Assembly: GCA_031269465.1 (NCBI GenBank)
Contig: JAISZB010000301.1
Location: 1-38,329 of the forward strand
Length of the DNA stretch: 38,329 nt
DNA from: Clostridiales bacterium
GTDB taxonomy: Bacteria; Bacillota; Clostridia; Lachnospirales; WQUN01
Direction: 5' to 3'
Shown here: piece by piece, positions 14,902 to 24,203 of the stretch
Numbering within the stretch: the first letter of the stretch is position 1
How the letters are laid out: every line of letters starts with the position of its first letter
Notes under the pieces: model-generated
Database searches by the model: none
What the model was told of the DNA's origin: nothing
Seen by the model: only the letters and a program-made list of their open reading frames with translations
Position numbers and translations under genes: made by a program

Positions 14902-16737
14902 TCAATCCTCTATCCTCATGACGACGGAAGTGCCCTGCTCCTTTGCGCTTTTGAGTGAGAAATGAAATTTATCCCCATAGTACATCTTCATGCGCCGGTA
15001 TACGTTTTGAAGCCCAATTCCGCTCTCTGAAGGCTCTGCGAGGCTTTGAGCCTCCTTTAAAGAATGCTCTGAGCCATCCCTGCCTCCCGTCCATCCATCC
15101 CTGGCCAACGTTGCGTGCACCGCGTCCACAGTTTTCTCATTCATTCCCGACCCGTTATCCGTCACTGAGATGACTAGGTTCCTGCCATTTTCAGAAACAT
15201 CCATCTCCGCCCGAACCAGCAGCATCCTGTTTCCGGGAATCGACTGGAGTCCGTGCTTGCACGCGTTTTCAACCAGCGGCTGAATGCTCATCTTGGGGAT
15301 CATCGCGTTATGCTCTTTCACTTCTGGAGAAATTTCGATTGAATACTGAAAACGGCTCCCAAACCTGAACTTTTCAATGGCAAGGTATTTGCCTATAAAG
15401 TCCATTTCCTGAACGACAGGCACCAAGTCGTCCCCTCCGGACAACAGCCTTTTCATCATCTTTGAAAGGCTTGAGATTATATCTGAAAGCTCGGCGTATC
15501 CATTTTTTACGCAGAAGACCAAAATGGCGTTTAGAGTATTGAAAAGGAAATGAGGATCCACTTGAGCCTGCAGATACTTGTATTCCGCCCGCATGTTCTC
15601 CATCTCCGTCGTCTTTTTCTGCATTTCCAGCTTGTATACGTCATTTATCAAGTCATTGATCTTTGTAATCATGTCGTTGAAGGCGATTATCAAGAATCCG
15701 ACTTCATCCTGTCCGGGGTTTTCCAAATCCAGCGCAGTGAAATGGCTGTCTCCAACATCCTTCATATGCGCTGAAAGCCTGGACAAGCGGCGGCGCAATG
15801 AATTCAAAAGAAAGCGGATAAGAAGCACAGACAATGCGGATAGAAGCGCTGTTATTACGAGTATATAGAGAAGCACTACAAGTTGCTTGCTGTAAATCTG
15901 ACTGCTGTCATATACCCCGGTAATCTTCCAGCCGTCGAAAATCGGCCTGGGTCCTATTTCGATCTGCAGGATGTAGTACTTTTTATTGTCAGGAAGCTCT
16001 AAAAGCGGCATGGCGCCATCCTGAGCCTTATGAACGTACGGGGAGCTCCATAGGATCTGATCCCCAAAGCAGGTCAGATAGGAACGCATCGTCTCCGTTT
16101 CCTGGCTGATTTTGTCAATGACGTGATCCAGCTTCAGCTCTATCAAAAGATAGTTGGTCGCATTTGAGAGATACTTTGGATCCCTGATTTTTCTGATCAG
16201 CGTTATGCGGTTTTCATGCGGAAGAATTGTAATCGAAGTCGGCCCAGGGTATATAGTAGTATTGTCCTCAAGCTGAGAAGCGCTCTGATACCACTTGCTC
16301 CGCCTTACAGAATCGTCTATGACCCGGAAGTAGTCGCAGTTAATGAAATGCGGATCGTCGATGTAGAGCGTAATGGCCGCTATGTCAGGATTGCTTGTAA
16401 GATACATGCTAAAGCGCGAGCGGAGCCTGTTCCAGTATATGTCGTAATGCTCGGCGGCGTTTTGGAATGTTTGGGACAAGTCGTTCAAGATTGACTTGTC
16501 GGCGCTGACCTGAGTTCCTATGTTTATGGATGTTTGCATCAGGATGTTGAAGTCGCTTCCGGCGTCATTGAAAGTCTGCTCAAAGTAATGGGTGGTATTC
16601 TCGCTCATCGCCCGCGATGTGAATCCCATCCATATTATGCCGCTTACAATGAGAGGCAGGCACACGCAGAAAATGTAGACTATTAAGAACTTCCTCCTGA
16701 TGGATATATCGTCGAGCGAATTGATCAAGCGCTTCAT
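14902..16737 (-). CDS. YesM-type sensor histidine kinase
   Basis: A 611-residue membrane protein. It has TM1 (about residues 17-37), an extracellular sensor region (about 40-280), TM2 (LVVLLYILVITALLSALSVL), a HAMP domain, then the His_kinase domain with phospho-acceptor His396 in QVDPHFLFNTLNAI. The ATPase domain has the N box QPLVENACKHGL and GSGMNEK and GIGLQNVYRR. YesM kinases sense extracellular oligosaccharides, usually plant polysaccharide fragments, and phosphorylate a YesN partner. Its ATG overlaps the stop of the upstream regulator gene as ATGA, so the two form one operon. Confidence 0.92.
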   Translation of the reverse strand: MKRLINSLDDISIRRKFLIVYIFCVCLPLIVSGIIWMGFTSRAMSENTTHYFEQTFNDAGSDFNILMQTSINIGTQVSADKSILNDLSQTFQNAAEHYDIYWNRLRSRFSMYLTSNPDIAAITLYIDDPHFINCDYFRVIDDSVRRSKWYQSASQLEDNTTIYPGPTSITILPHENRITLIRKIRDPKYLSNATNYLLIELKLDHVIDKISQETETMRSYLTCFGDQILWSSPYVHKAQDGAMPLLELPDNKKYYILQIEIGPRPIFDGWKITGVYDSSQIYSKQLVVLLYILVITALLSALSVLLIRFLLNSLRRRLSRLSAHMKDVGDSHFTALDLENPGQDEVGFLIIAFNDMITKINDLINDVYKLEMQKKTTEMENMRAEYKYLQAQVDPHFLFNTLNAILVFCVKNGYAELSDIISSLSKMMKRLLSGGDDLVPVVQEMDFIGKYLAIEKFRFGSRFQYSIEISPEVKEHNAMIPKMSIQPLVENACKHGLQSIPGNRMLLVRAEMDVSENGRNLVISVTDNGSGMNEKTVDAVHATLARDGWTGGRDGSEHSLKEAQSLAEPSESGIGLQNVYRRMKMYYGDKFHFSLKSAKEQGTSVVMRIED

Positions 16738-18305
16738 AATTGATATTTCCTCTTGTACTCAGAAGGGGAGACCCCTGTCAGCTCCTTGAATTTTACTGTG
16801 AAGTACACATAGTCCGAATACCCTGAAGCCGCCCCCACCTCCGCCATCTTCATCTCCGGATTGGCGGCTATGAGCTTCGCTGCGTTCTCAATCCGCAAGG
16901 CGTTTATAAAGTCATTGTACTTCTTTCCAGTTTTCTTTTTTACAATTTTGCTTATAATGAGCGCCGACATGGAGAAGGCCTCAGCGATGCTTTGAAGCGA
17001 CAAATTCTTCAAGCAGTTGCCTTTTATATGCTCAATTATCTCAATTTCAAGCAATTCTACAGGTTTAGCGCTATTTTTGCAGCGGTTGTCCAATATCAAG
17101 CTGCACAGGCTGCCTGCGAAATCCCTGCATTCCTCCAAAGCCGCATGTCTGGATGAAACCAGGCATGCAAATCTTGAAACTTCCCGGCTTGCGCCTATGC
17201 CGCAGGCATAAGCCGTCCTCCCGATCAAATCAGCCAGCCGGCTGAGGCATACAGCGTTTACTCCAAGTGACGAGTTGCGCCCAAGTACATGGAAAAACGC
17301 GTCAAGGGCAATCATCGCCTCCATTCTGGAGCCGTTCTTCAAAGCGGACAGTATGCGCTCATACGGAAGGGAGAAAATGAGTCCAATGGCCTTCTCCCCT
17401 GAAAACCTTTTATTCTTGAACTCTTTATAGTCCAGAACAGCCTTCTCGGGGTGCATCATGCACCATGCAAGAATCTCTTCAAGCTGCCTGCCGCATTTAA
17501 ATACAGCCTCGGTGAAATCTCCTCCGGCATCCGTCGCCTCGCTTGCAAGCAAGAAGCATTTAGAGCAGCCGGGCGCTGCTTTTTTCACTTCTAGAATAAT
17601 GGCGTCCATTTCCGGAGCGCCTGCCTCCCCGTCCTCTTCAGGGGAAATCATCGCCAAAAAATTGCCTCGCCCGTTTTCAAATACCCTGCATTTATCTCTG
17701 ATTCTCAAAGTCTCGCATAGAGATTCACAAATCAGATCTCGGTCTGCTTCTTCATCAGGCGACAAGCGCATATTCAGTTGGATTATCTGAACCGCTTCTT
17801 GCTTGCCGAAAAGAAACCTCGCTTTCTGAGACAGCTTCGGGCTTCGCTCTCCCGCCATTATTTCCTCAAAGGCTTGATTTGCAGCGCTTCTTAAATATTC
17901 CAGGTTTTCTTTTCTGCTTGCGTCTTCCTTGTCTATGACCTCCGCTGCGTTTTGAAGCTCATTTTGCAGCTCCTCTGCGTCCAGCGGCTTAGTCAGATAG
18001 CTCAAGGCGCCAAGGCTCATGGCCTTTTTCGCATAGTAAAAGTCGTGATAGCCGCTTAGCATTATGAATTTTGGTATAGGCTGAGATTTGCAAGCCACCT
18101 TTTCAAAGAGTTCCAATCCGTTAATTAACGGCATGCGGATATCGCAAATGACCAGGGCGGGCGTCGCGTCATTTATCAATTTAAGACCTGACGCGCCGTC
18201 AGAGGCGACTCCCGCCATCACAAATCCAAGCTTCTCCCAATCCGCGAAAATCCGCAGGCCCTCCAGCACTGATGGCTCGTCATCAATTAAAACAACTTTA
18301 TGCAT
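16734..18305 (-). CDS. YesN-type response regulator, AraC-family DNA-binding
   Basis: A 523-residue protein. The receiver domain has DDE at 8-10 and phospho-acceptor Asp55 in VICDIRMP. A long central region follows (about 130-410), as is common in YesN proteins, then a C-terminal AraC domain (NLSLQSIAEAFSMSALIISK and EVGAASGYSDYVYFTVKFKE, ending LTGVSPSEYKRKYQ). The start follows AGGGGGA. It is co-transcribed with the kinase and divergent from the sugar-binding lipoprotein gene, its probable main target. Confidence 0.92.
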   Translation of the reverse strand: MHKVVLIDDEPSVLEGLRIFADWEKLGFVMAGVASDGASGLKLINDATPALVICDIRMPLINGLELFEKVACKSQPIPKFIMLSGYHDFYYAKKAMSLGALSYLTKPLDAEELQNELQNAAEVIDKEDASRKENLEYLRSAANQAFEEIMAGERSPKLSQKARFLFGKQEAVQIIQLNMRLSPDEEADRDLICESLCETLRIRDKCRVFENGRGNFLAMISPEEDGEAGAPEMDAIILEVKKAAPGCSKCFLLASEATDAGGDFTEAVFKCGRQLEEILAWCMMHPEKAVLDYKEFKNKRFSGEKAIGLIFSLPYERILSALKNGSRMEAMIALDAFFHVLGRNSSLGVNAVCLSRLADLIGRTAYACGIGASREVSRFACLVSSRHAALEECRDFAGSLCSLILDNRCKNSAKPVELLEIEIIEHIKGNCLKNLSLQSIAEAFSMSALIISKIVKKKTGKKYNDFINALRIENAAKLIAANPEMKMAEVGAASGYSDYVYFTVKFKELTGVSPSEYKRKYQL

Positions 18306-18710
18306 CTTGGAGTCCCCCTATAAAAAAGTCCTATATTTTTCTCCGATTTGGGAATATGTTTTGTGAAATGTTTAGCCTATAATCACATTATAAAGGATTC
18401 GGGGCTGATAGTCAAACAATAGTGTAGCAATTCACTAAATACTTTAATATCTAGGACGCCAAATGTCAATTTTTTTCTTTGGAAAATAGCATTTAAGATA
18501 CTTGCTGTTTTTTGCTGAAGAAATTATAAAATGGCATATCAGCCGATGCAGCAGAGTAAATGGATGATGAGCCATCGGCGCGGCACCTACTCTCGCCATG
18601 CCGCTATAGCTTTAGAAACGCTCGCGGATAGCCGTAAGAATTCCGGGATGCCTGTTCTAAAAGCGACTCTGCGCAAGGCCCCGTTCCCACTAAATGAATG
18701 GAGGCTTATT
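18306..18710. other. Divergent intergenic control region
   Basis: This lies between the yesN gene (minus) and the binding-protein gene (plus). 18306-18500 is AT-rich and has no gene. The plus-strand promoter is at 18502-18530; its transcript has a leader of about 175 nt whose GC-richer part (18540-18700) has an open frame running into the lipoprotein gene, but it does not look like part of that protein. Confidence 0.55.
18502..18530 (+). promoter_or_regulatory. Sigma-A promoter of the sugar-binding protein gene
   Basis: TTGCTG (18502-18507), a 17-nt spacer and TATAAA (18525-18530). It is a good match upstream of the importer gene and in the divergent region where a YesN regulator would act. 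Confidence 0.65.
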
Positions 18711-20477
18711 ATGAAAAGATTGCTTTCTCTTTTATTGGCAATTACAGTTGCGCTTTCCTTGGCAAGCTGCGGCGCAAGTACAACAGGCGGTTCAGCCACC
18801 CCTGCCCCAGCAGCCGCGACGTCCGGCTCCGCAACCTCCACTCCTGTTGCAGAGCCTCAAACAGATCCTGCTCAAGAGGCCTCTGGCGGGATTCCGATGC
18901 TTTCCGCATCTAATCCTGTAACCTTAAGCGTATGGATAACATCGAACTATGCCGCGCCCGCATCGGACAACAAGCTCACGAAGCTTTTAAAGGATGAGCT
19001 CGGCGTTACGCTCAACTATGAAATAATATCTCCCGCAAATGCCGATCAGATGATCGGAGTGATGCTTGCCGGAGGCGAATACCCTGATCTTATCGGCACA
19101 GTAGATCAAAACGCTCGCTTCATAACCGGCGGCGCGCTCATTTCGCTTGACAGCTACCTAAAGCCGGATGCCGCGCAAACCCTCTATGAGCATGTAGAGC
19201 CTTACTGGAACCGCCTGGCGTATGATGCGGGCGACGGTGAGAAACATATCTACATACTGCCGAACTACAACCGCTTCTATGGAGACATTACAGGCGGCAC
19301 CAACTACTCAGCTTCAGGATTCTGGATCCAAAAGGCTGTCCTGGCAGATGCGGGATATCCAGACGTATCAAATATGACTTTAGATAAATACTTCCAGCTT
19401 ATAAAAGACTATATGGCGAAATATCCAACCATAGACGGACAGCCGACGATAGGCTTTGAGATTCTGGCTGCTTCCGGCAGGGAATGGGGCCTTACTAACC
19501 CTCCCGAATACTTGGCAGGAGCTCCAAATAATGGAGGCGTGATTGTAGATGAAAACAACCACGCGGAAATATTCGCCAATAAAGACATTTCAAAAACTTA
19601 CTACAAGTATTTAAACCAGATGAACGCTGAGGGCGTAGTTGATCAGGAAACTTTCACTCAGAATCTGGATCAATATCTGGCAAAGCTTGCTTCAGGCAGA
19701 GTGCTTGGCATGTACGACCAGCGCTGGGACTTCGGAAACGCCTACGACTCATTGGTTGACGCAGGCAAAGACGAGCGGACCTGGGTTTCCCTGATGCCTG
19801 TATATGAAGGGAAAACCCCGTATTATGCTGATCGTGAAGTAATGAACATCAATCAAGGCTTTGGAGTATCCGTATCATGCAAGCAGCCTGACGTTGCCGT
19901 TTCCTTCCTGAACGCTTTGCTTTCTGAGCAGTGGCAGAAAAGATTGTCTTGGGGCATTGAGGGCGAGGACTATTCTGTAGGCTCAGACGGAAAGTTCACC
20001 AGAAGCCAGGATCAGCGCAACAACTCAAAGGATCTGGTATGGAGATCCTCCAATAAGCTTGAAGCTCTTCTCGATGTCATTCCAAAGCACCAAGGCACCT
20101 ATTCCGACGGAAACGCCTATGGCCCGGACGACCAGCCGGCTGAATTCTTCGCAACGCTCAGAGATTACGACAAAAACTTCCTATCCAGCTATAACAAGCA
20201 GACTTGGAGGGATTTCCTCAACCAGCCTCCGGAAAACCCGGTTTACTACCCCGCCTGGAACATCGCATTGCCTGATGGCAGCGACGCTCAGATGGCCAAT
20301 ACGCAGCTTACCGATACATCCCTGCAGTTCCTGCCAAAGGCAATTTTGGCTCCTCCTGCGGAATTCGAAGACATATGGTCTCAGTATTTAGCTGAAATAG
20401 AAAAAATAGATATCAAATCCTATGAAGACGCCATTAACGCAGGCATTCAGGAAAGAATCGCGAATTGGGGCAACTAG
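18711..20477 (+). CDS. Extracellular sugar-binding lipoprotein of an ABC importer (LplA/YtcQ type)
   Basis: A 588-residue protein from ATG 18711, six bases after GGAGG. The signal peptide is MKRLLSLLLAITVALSLASC with lipobox LASC, cleaved before Cys20. An Ala/Thr/Pro-rich linker (about 22-55) follows, then a family 1 solute-binding domain starting NPVTLSVWITSNYAAPASDN with the usual 'LLKDELGVTLNYE' and 'MLAGGEYPDLIG' features. It is anchored outside the membrane and delivers oligosaccharides, here probably xylo-oligomers judging from the neighbours, to the permeases encoded at 22108-23996. No ATPase gene is present; such importers often share an MsmX-type ATPase encoded elsewhere. Confidence 0.92.
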   Translation: MKRLLSLLLAITVALSLASCGASTTGGSATPAPAAATSGSATSTPVAEPQTDPAQEASGGIPMLSASNPVTLSVWITSNYAAPASDNKLTKLLKDELGVTLNYEIISPANADQMIGVMLAGGEYPDLIGTVDQNARFITGGALISLDSYLKPDAAQTLYEHVEPYWNRLAYDAGDGEKHIYILPNYNRFYGDITGGTNYSASGFWIQKAVLADAGYPDVSNMTLDKYFQLIKDYMAKYPTIDGQPTIGFEILAASGREWGLTNPPEYLAGAPNNGGVIVDENNHAEIFANKDISKTYYKYLNQMNAEGVVDQETFTQNLDQYLAKLASGRVLGMYDQRWDFGNAYDSLVDAGKDERTWVSLMPVYEGKTPYYADREVMNINQGFGVSVSCKQPDVAVSFLNALLSEQWQKRLSWGIEGEDYSVGSDGKFTRSQDQRNNSKDLVWRSSNKLEALLDVIPKHQGTYSDGNAYGPDDQPAEFFATLRDYDKNFLSSYNKQTWRDFLNQPPENPVYYPAWNIALPDGSDAQMANTQLTDTSLQFLPKAILAPPAEFEDIWSQYLAEIEKIDIKSYEDAINAGIQERIANWGN

Positions 20478-20488
20478 CCCTCTTCCGG

Positions 20489-20523
20489 CCTTGCCATGCC
20501 GCTGAGAAAACGGCATGGCAAGG
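20489..20523 (+). terminator. Strong hairpin after the binding-protein gene
   Basis: A 13-bp perfect stem CCTTGCCATGCCG / CGGCATGGCAAGG with a 9-nt loop, 11 bases after the stop. There is no T run, so it is more likely a transcript-stabilising hairpin or partial attenuator, as is common after binding-protein genes that are expressed above their permeases. Confidence 0.6.
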
Positions 20524-20593
20524 GGCCGACATCGAGTCACTGAAAGAGCTGGGCTGACGCGCATGGAAAAGCCCCGAATTTGCACAAGATTAT

Positions 20594-20703
20594 GGGTCTT
20601 TAAACTCTAGCGGGCACGTCTTGCGTCCATTGATTCAAGCGCCGATTTTACAAGGATCTTGCATGCGCATTCTTGCTTTTTGCCCAGCTAAGTTTAAAGA
20701 CCC
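20594..20703. mobile_element. 110-bp MITE with perfect 13-bp terminal repeats and 8-bp target duplication
   Basis: The left end GGGTCTTTAAACT (20594-20606) and right end AGTTTAAAGACCC (20691-20703) are perfect inverted repeats. Each is flanked by the direct repeat AAGATTAT (20586-20593 and 20704-20711). It has no coding capacity. Eight-base duplications are made by ISL3, IS66 and IS1595 elements; the GGGTCTTT end looks most like ISL3, from memory. The intact ends and duplications suggest a fairly recent insertion. Confidence 0.85.
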
Positions 20704-21140
20704 AAGATTATTAAGCGTCTCAAAGGATAATCAAGCTTCAAAACAGGCGCATTCGACTGCGAATCGCCATATCAATTCCCAATGACGATAATGATGCGGA
20801 TAGGTTAAAAAGGCCCCTTGTTGAATCCGCGGGAAAGAATTATTGTCCATCGTGCTCGCTTGTGGATCCCTAATGACATATCAGTGGCAATAAGCTTCCC
20901 GCTTTCTTCAAGATGCGCATTCATCATGAGGAGCAGGCGCTTTTCTCTCGTACATAACTTTTTGGCATAAAGCGGTGGAGAGAGCGTCCTGACGCATCAC
21001 CGAAAATCCGCAGAATTTATCCCTATAAAAGCGTTGCGGCGGCTATGCCGGGCTTTCTTGACTGAGTTTCAGCCCAGGCTGTCAGCCTGAGGCCTTTGGT
21101 TAAAGCTTTGCCGCCGCAGCGTTTTAAAAAGAGCCCTTCA

Positions 21141-21274
21141 TACCGATTTGCATTCAAATGTACCTATTTTGCTGGCTTGGCTAAACAGCGAGCGCCATTG
21201 ATATCGGCATTTCGCACCTTGAAAGTGGATAAGCAAACCCAGAAATAGGCGCATTGGACTGCAAATCTGCATAA
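21141..21274. repeat. Type I hairpin repeat
   Basis: The left end is TACCGATTTGCATTCAAATG then TACCTATTTTGCTGGCTTGG; the core is ATTGATATCGGCATTTCGCA; the right arm is AGAAATAGGCGCATTGGACT then GCAAATCTGCAT. It is a nearly full-length but diverged copy. Confidence 0.75.
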
Positions 21275-21566
21275 AGGCCGCCATATTAGGCGTTAGCCTT
21301 GAAGCCTGATGTTCCCGCAAAGTCCACTTAACGGAGCAGAGGGCTTATGCGTCTTGCCGCATCGCCTTCGTCACATGAGGCCGGGCGGCACATGAAAAAA
21401 ATCTGATTTTAGCTTTATTATACACTCAAGCTCTGAATAAGCAGATGCGCTCCAAATTTTAGTTTTGTTGTAAGAAGCTATCTCTGGCAAGTATGGCATC
21501 CTCTTAGATAGCAGGTTTGCAGCCAAATGCGCTCCTATGCGCAGTCAGTATATATGCGTCTTTTAT

Positions 21567-21692
21567 ACTGATTTTCATAGAAAACCGACTTTTTTAGCTT
21601 TATTATACCTCGAGCTCGATTGATATCGGCATTACGCACCGCTCAGCGGACATTAAAGCTCAAAAAAAGAAACATTGAATGAAAATCGGCGT
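21567..21692. repeat. Type I-like repeat, diverged
   Basis: Begins CTGATTTTCATAGAAAACCG; inner arms are AGCTTTATTATACC and ATTAAAGCTCAAAAAAAG around the core TTGATATCGGCATTACGCAC. The same CTGATTTTCATAGAAA end also occurs at about 9324. Confidence 0.5.
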
Positions 21693-22107
21693 AGCTGGGT
21701 ATGCCAATGCGCGTCGCAAAGGATTTTGCGGATTTATCAGCATTTGGCGCAAATCTGCCTTAACCTGAAAACCGGTCTGAAACCGGCGCGCTAGCGTATC
21801 AAGCAAGTTCAAGACTGGCGAATTCCCTGATCTTAAAGTATGCAACTTGAGAAAGGGATTCATCAATGATATCTCATAACTACAGGCATCTAGAGACGCA
21901 GTGGAAATAAGTTCAAACAAGCTGGCCAAGCATCGGCTTGGAGCGTCCCGCCGCTTACATCCAACCATCAGTTTCTCCGCGCATGCGGATTATATGGATG
22001 CGGCCGGTAAGCTCCTAGTTCGATACTGGATTCCGGAGCGCTTAAATGGATGCTCCGGCCCCATAATCGGTGCTTCGGCAATCAAAGGCTTTGCTAGGAG
22101 GCTCATA

Positions 22108-23064
22108 ATGACCGCCAGGAAGGATCCTTGGAATAGCGGGAGGATTTGGCGCGCAATCATTTCTCAGCGAGAATTGATCTTCATGAGCGTGCCCCTCCTT
22201 TTATACAAGATACTATTTTCTTACGTGCCTGTCACGGGTTGGACGATGGCGTTTCAAAACTTCAAGCCTGCGATACGCACTTGGTATAAGCAGGAATGGG
22301 TAGGCTTTTCCAATTTTATAAAGCTCTTCAGCGGCATAAACGGGGAGCGGTTCATTAGGGACATAAGAAACACCTTGGCCCAGAGCGTCCTGACTTTGGT
22401 TCTAGGCTATGTCTGCTCGATATTGCTGGCGCTCCTCTTGAATGAAGTGAAGAATGTAGGCTTCAAGCGCGTCGTCCAAAACATCACGTACATGCCTCAC
22501 TTCCTGTCATGGATTATAGTTGCCGGCTTGGTCTCCACCGCGCTGTCCCTTCCGTCCAGCGGGGGCATCATAAACACATTGCTTGTGAATCTGCATCTGG
22601 TCAAGGAGCCGATTCTGTTCCTGTCAAACCCCAACCATTTTTGGGGCATAGTAGCCGGCTCAAACCTTTGGAAGGAGCTCGGCTGGAACACAATCATCTA
22701 TCTGGCCGCAATAACATCAATTGACGTATCTTTGTACGAAGCTGCCGATATGGACGGCGCAAACCGCTACCAAAAAATGTTCAGAATCACTTTGCCAGGC
22801 ATAAAGTCCACCATAGTGATACTTCTGATAATGAGCATAGGATATATCCTGGAAGCCGGCTTCGAGATACAGTATTTCCTAGGCAACGGCTTGATAGTTG
22901 AGAAGTCGGAGACAATCGACATTTTCGTGCTGCGATACGGCATCCAGATGGGCAATTATTCTCTGGCGACCGTTGCAGGCATATTTAAAACGCTTGTCAG
23001 CATCATCCTGATTTCAGGCGCCAATTTCATCTCCGGCCGTTTGGGTGAAGAAAAGCTGATATAG
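22108..23064 (+). CDS. ABC importer permease, LplB type
   Basis: A 318-residue membrane protein from ATG 22108 (MTARKDPWNSG), which follows TAGGAGG; a longer frame from 21901 is not family-like and is rejected. It has about six membrane segments and the cytoplasmic EAA loop EAADMDGANRYQKMFRITLP, which docks the ATPase. It is of the type that pairs with an LplC permease and an LplA-type binding protein for import of complex sugars. It is followed closely by the second permease. Confidence 0.92.
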   Translation: MTARKDPWNSGRIWRAIISQRELIFMSVPLLLYKILFSYVPVTGWTMAFQNFKPAIRTWYKQEWVGFSNFIKLFSGINGERFIRDIRNTLAQSVLTLVLGYVCSILLALLLNEVKNVGFKRVVQNITYMPHFLSWIIVAGLVSTALSLPSSGGIINTLLVNLHLVKEPILFLSNPNHFWGIVAGSNLWKELGWNTIIYLAAITSIDVSLYEAADMDGANRYQKMFRITLPGIKSTIVILLIMSIGYILEAGFEIQYFLGNGLIVEKSETIDIFVLRYGIQMGNYSLATVAGIFKTLVSIILISGANFISGRLGEEKLI

Positions 23065-23078
23065 GAGGGGTGCGTGTC

Positions 23079-23996
23079 ATGGAGAAAAGGAAACGCAGGG
23101 ACTTCAGCGCGGAAAATATAATCTTTACGACTCTAAACACCGCATTCCTCATTCTTCTGTCCCTTGCAATGGTCTACCCGCTTTTAAACACCCTTGCCGT
23201 ATCATTCAACGACGGCATGGACACGGTTCGCGGCGGAATATACTTGTGGCCCAGAATATTCACGCTTCAAAATTTCCGCGTGATCTTCCACATGGAAACA
23301 ATTTACGGAGCGTTTGTCATAAGCGTCGCAAAGACGATAGTAATAGTCATTACAAATCTTTTCTTCACCTCGATGCTTGCCTACACCATAAGCCGCAGGG
23401 AGTATATATTCGCAAAGCCGCTTACTCTGGCCTTTGTTCTGACAATGTACTTCAACGCCGGAATAATACCGAACTACATGCTGATAAAGAACCTGCATAT
23501 GCTGAATACTTTTTCTGTTTATTGGGTTCCGAATGTCATAAGCGCATTCAATTTGATAGTCATCAGAACCTATATCAAGTCAATTCCGGAAAGCTTGGTG
23601 GAATCAGCGAAAATAGACGGTTCCGGCGAATTTAGAATTTTCATGCGCATCATCATGCCTCTGTGCGTTCCGACTCTTGCGACCATCGCTCTGTTTGTGG
23701 CGGTTGGCTCGTGGAATTCATGGTTTGATACTTTCCTGTACAATTCCGGAAAGCAAAGCCTTTCTACTTTGCAGTACGAGCTGCAGAAGCTGCTGTCAAG
23801 CACCTTGACCGCCTCGACCAGCGCCCAGGGTGGAGGCGCAAATGCCAGCGCCCAGGCGGGCGCCGTCAACGCTACGACTCCTCAGTCCATCCGCTCGGCC
23901 ATCACCATCGTCGCAGCCGTGCCTATACTGGTGGTTTACCCGTTTTTGCAGCGCTACTTCGTAAACGGGCTTACTATCGGCGGAGTCAAAGAGTAG
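23079..23996 (+). CDS. ABC importer permease, LplC/YtcP type
   Basis: A 305-residue membrane protein from ATG 23079, eight bases after AGGAGGGG; a GTG nine bases upstream overlaps that site and is less likely. About six membrane segments, with the EAA loop ESAKIDGSGEFRIFMRIIMP. Near the C terminus there is an Ala/Gly/Ser-rich insertion (STSAQGGGANASAQAGAVNA) in an extracytoplasmic loop. It partners the LplB-type permease 14 bases upstream. Confidence 0.92.
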   Translation: MEKRKRRDFSAENIIFTTLNTAFLILLSLAMVYPLLNTLAVSFNDGMDTVRGGIYLWPRIFTLQNFRVIFHMETIYGAFVISVAKTIVIVITNLFFTSMLAYTISRREYIFAKPLTLAFVLTMYFNAGIIPNYMLIKNLHMLNTFSVYWVPNVISAFNLIVIRTYIKSIPESLVESAKIDGSGEFRIFMRIIMPLCVPTLATIALFVAVGSWNSWFDTFLYNSGKQSLSTLQYELQKLLSSTLTASTSAQGGGANASAQAGAVNATTPQSIRSAITIVAAVPILVVYPFLQRYFVNGLTIGGVKE

Positions 23997-24036
23997 CGTC
24001 TTTCAAAGCGCATTCTAAACTGATGCGCGCATGGGA

Positions 24037-24100
24037 AAGCTCCGATTTTGGAGCTTGAGAGTACGGCGTAAAATTGAAGCTCCAACACAGGAGCATTTGG
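24037..24100. repeat. Type I repeat, degenerate
   Basis: GATTTTGGAGCTTGAGAGTA and ATTGAAGCTCCAACACAGGA arms without the GATATC core. It is a shortened copy between lplC-type and xylanase genes. Confidence 0.5.
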
Positions 24101-24122
24101 CTGCGCATATTCAAGCTCGCAT

Positions 24123-24160
24123 CGCCATTCAATCAGCGCTTTAGCGCTGATTGAATGGCG
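24123..24160. promoter_or_regulatory. Perfect 18-bp inverted repeat upstream of the GH10 gene
   Basis: CGCCATTCAATCAGCGCT, two T, AGCGCTGATTGAATGGCG. It lies 44 bases before the start codon of the intracellular xylanase. With no T run it is more likely an operator, a processing hairpin or an attenuator than a terminator. Confidence 0.55.
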
Positions 24161-24203
24161 GGCGTATGTTGCGAAGGCGCATTCAATTCAAGGGGATGTT
24201 AAA

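Larger units (their letters stand above)
20524..22107. other. Repeat-filled gap between binding protein and permeases
   Basis: About 1.6 kb without a gene I can support. It contains the 110-bp terminal-repeat element at 20594-20703, type I repeats at 21141-21274 and about 21567-21660, and repeat scraps (for example 20730-20790). Small frames inside it lack ribosome binding sites. The first permease gene therefore probably needs its own promoter, which I could not place. Confidence 0.55.

Noticed and set aside
21660..21968. 102-codon minus-strand frame in the importer gap
   Set aside because: Overlaps a repeat, no ribosome binding site, protein-like composition absent.
21901..22107. N-terminal extension of the LplB-type permease
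   Set aside because: The extension is not membrane-like or family-like, and a strong TAGGAGG site precedes ATG 22108.
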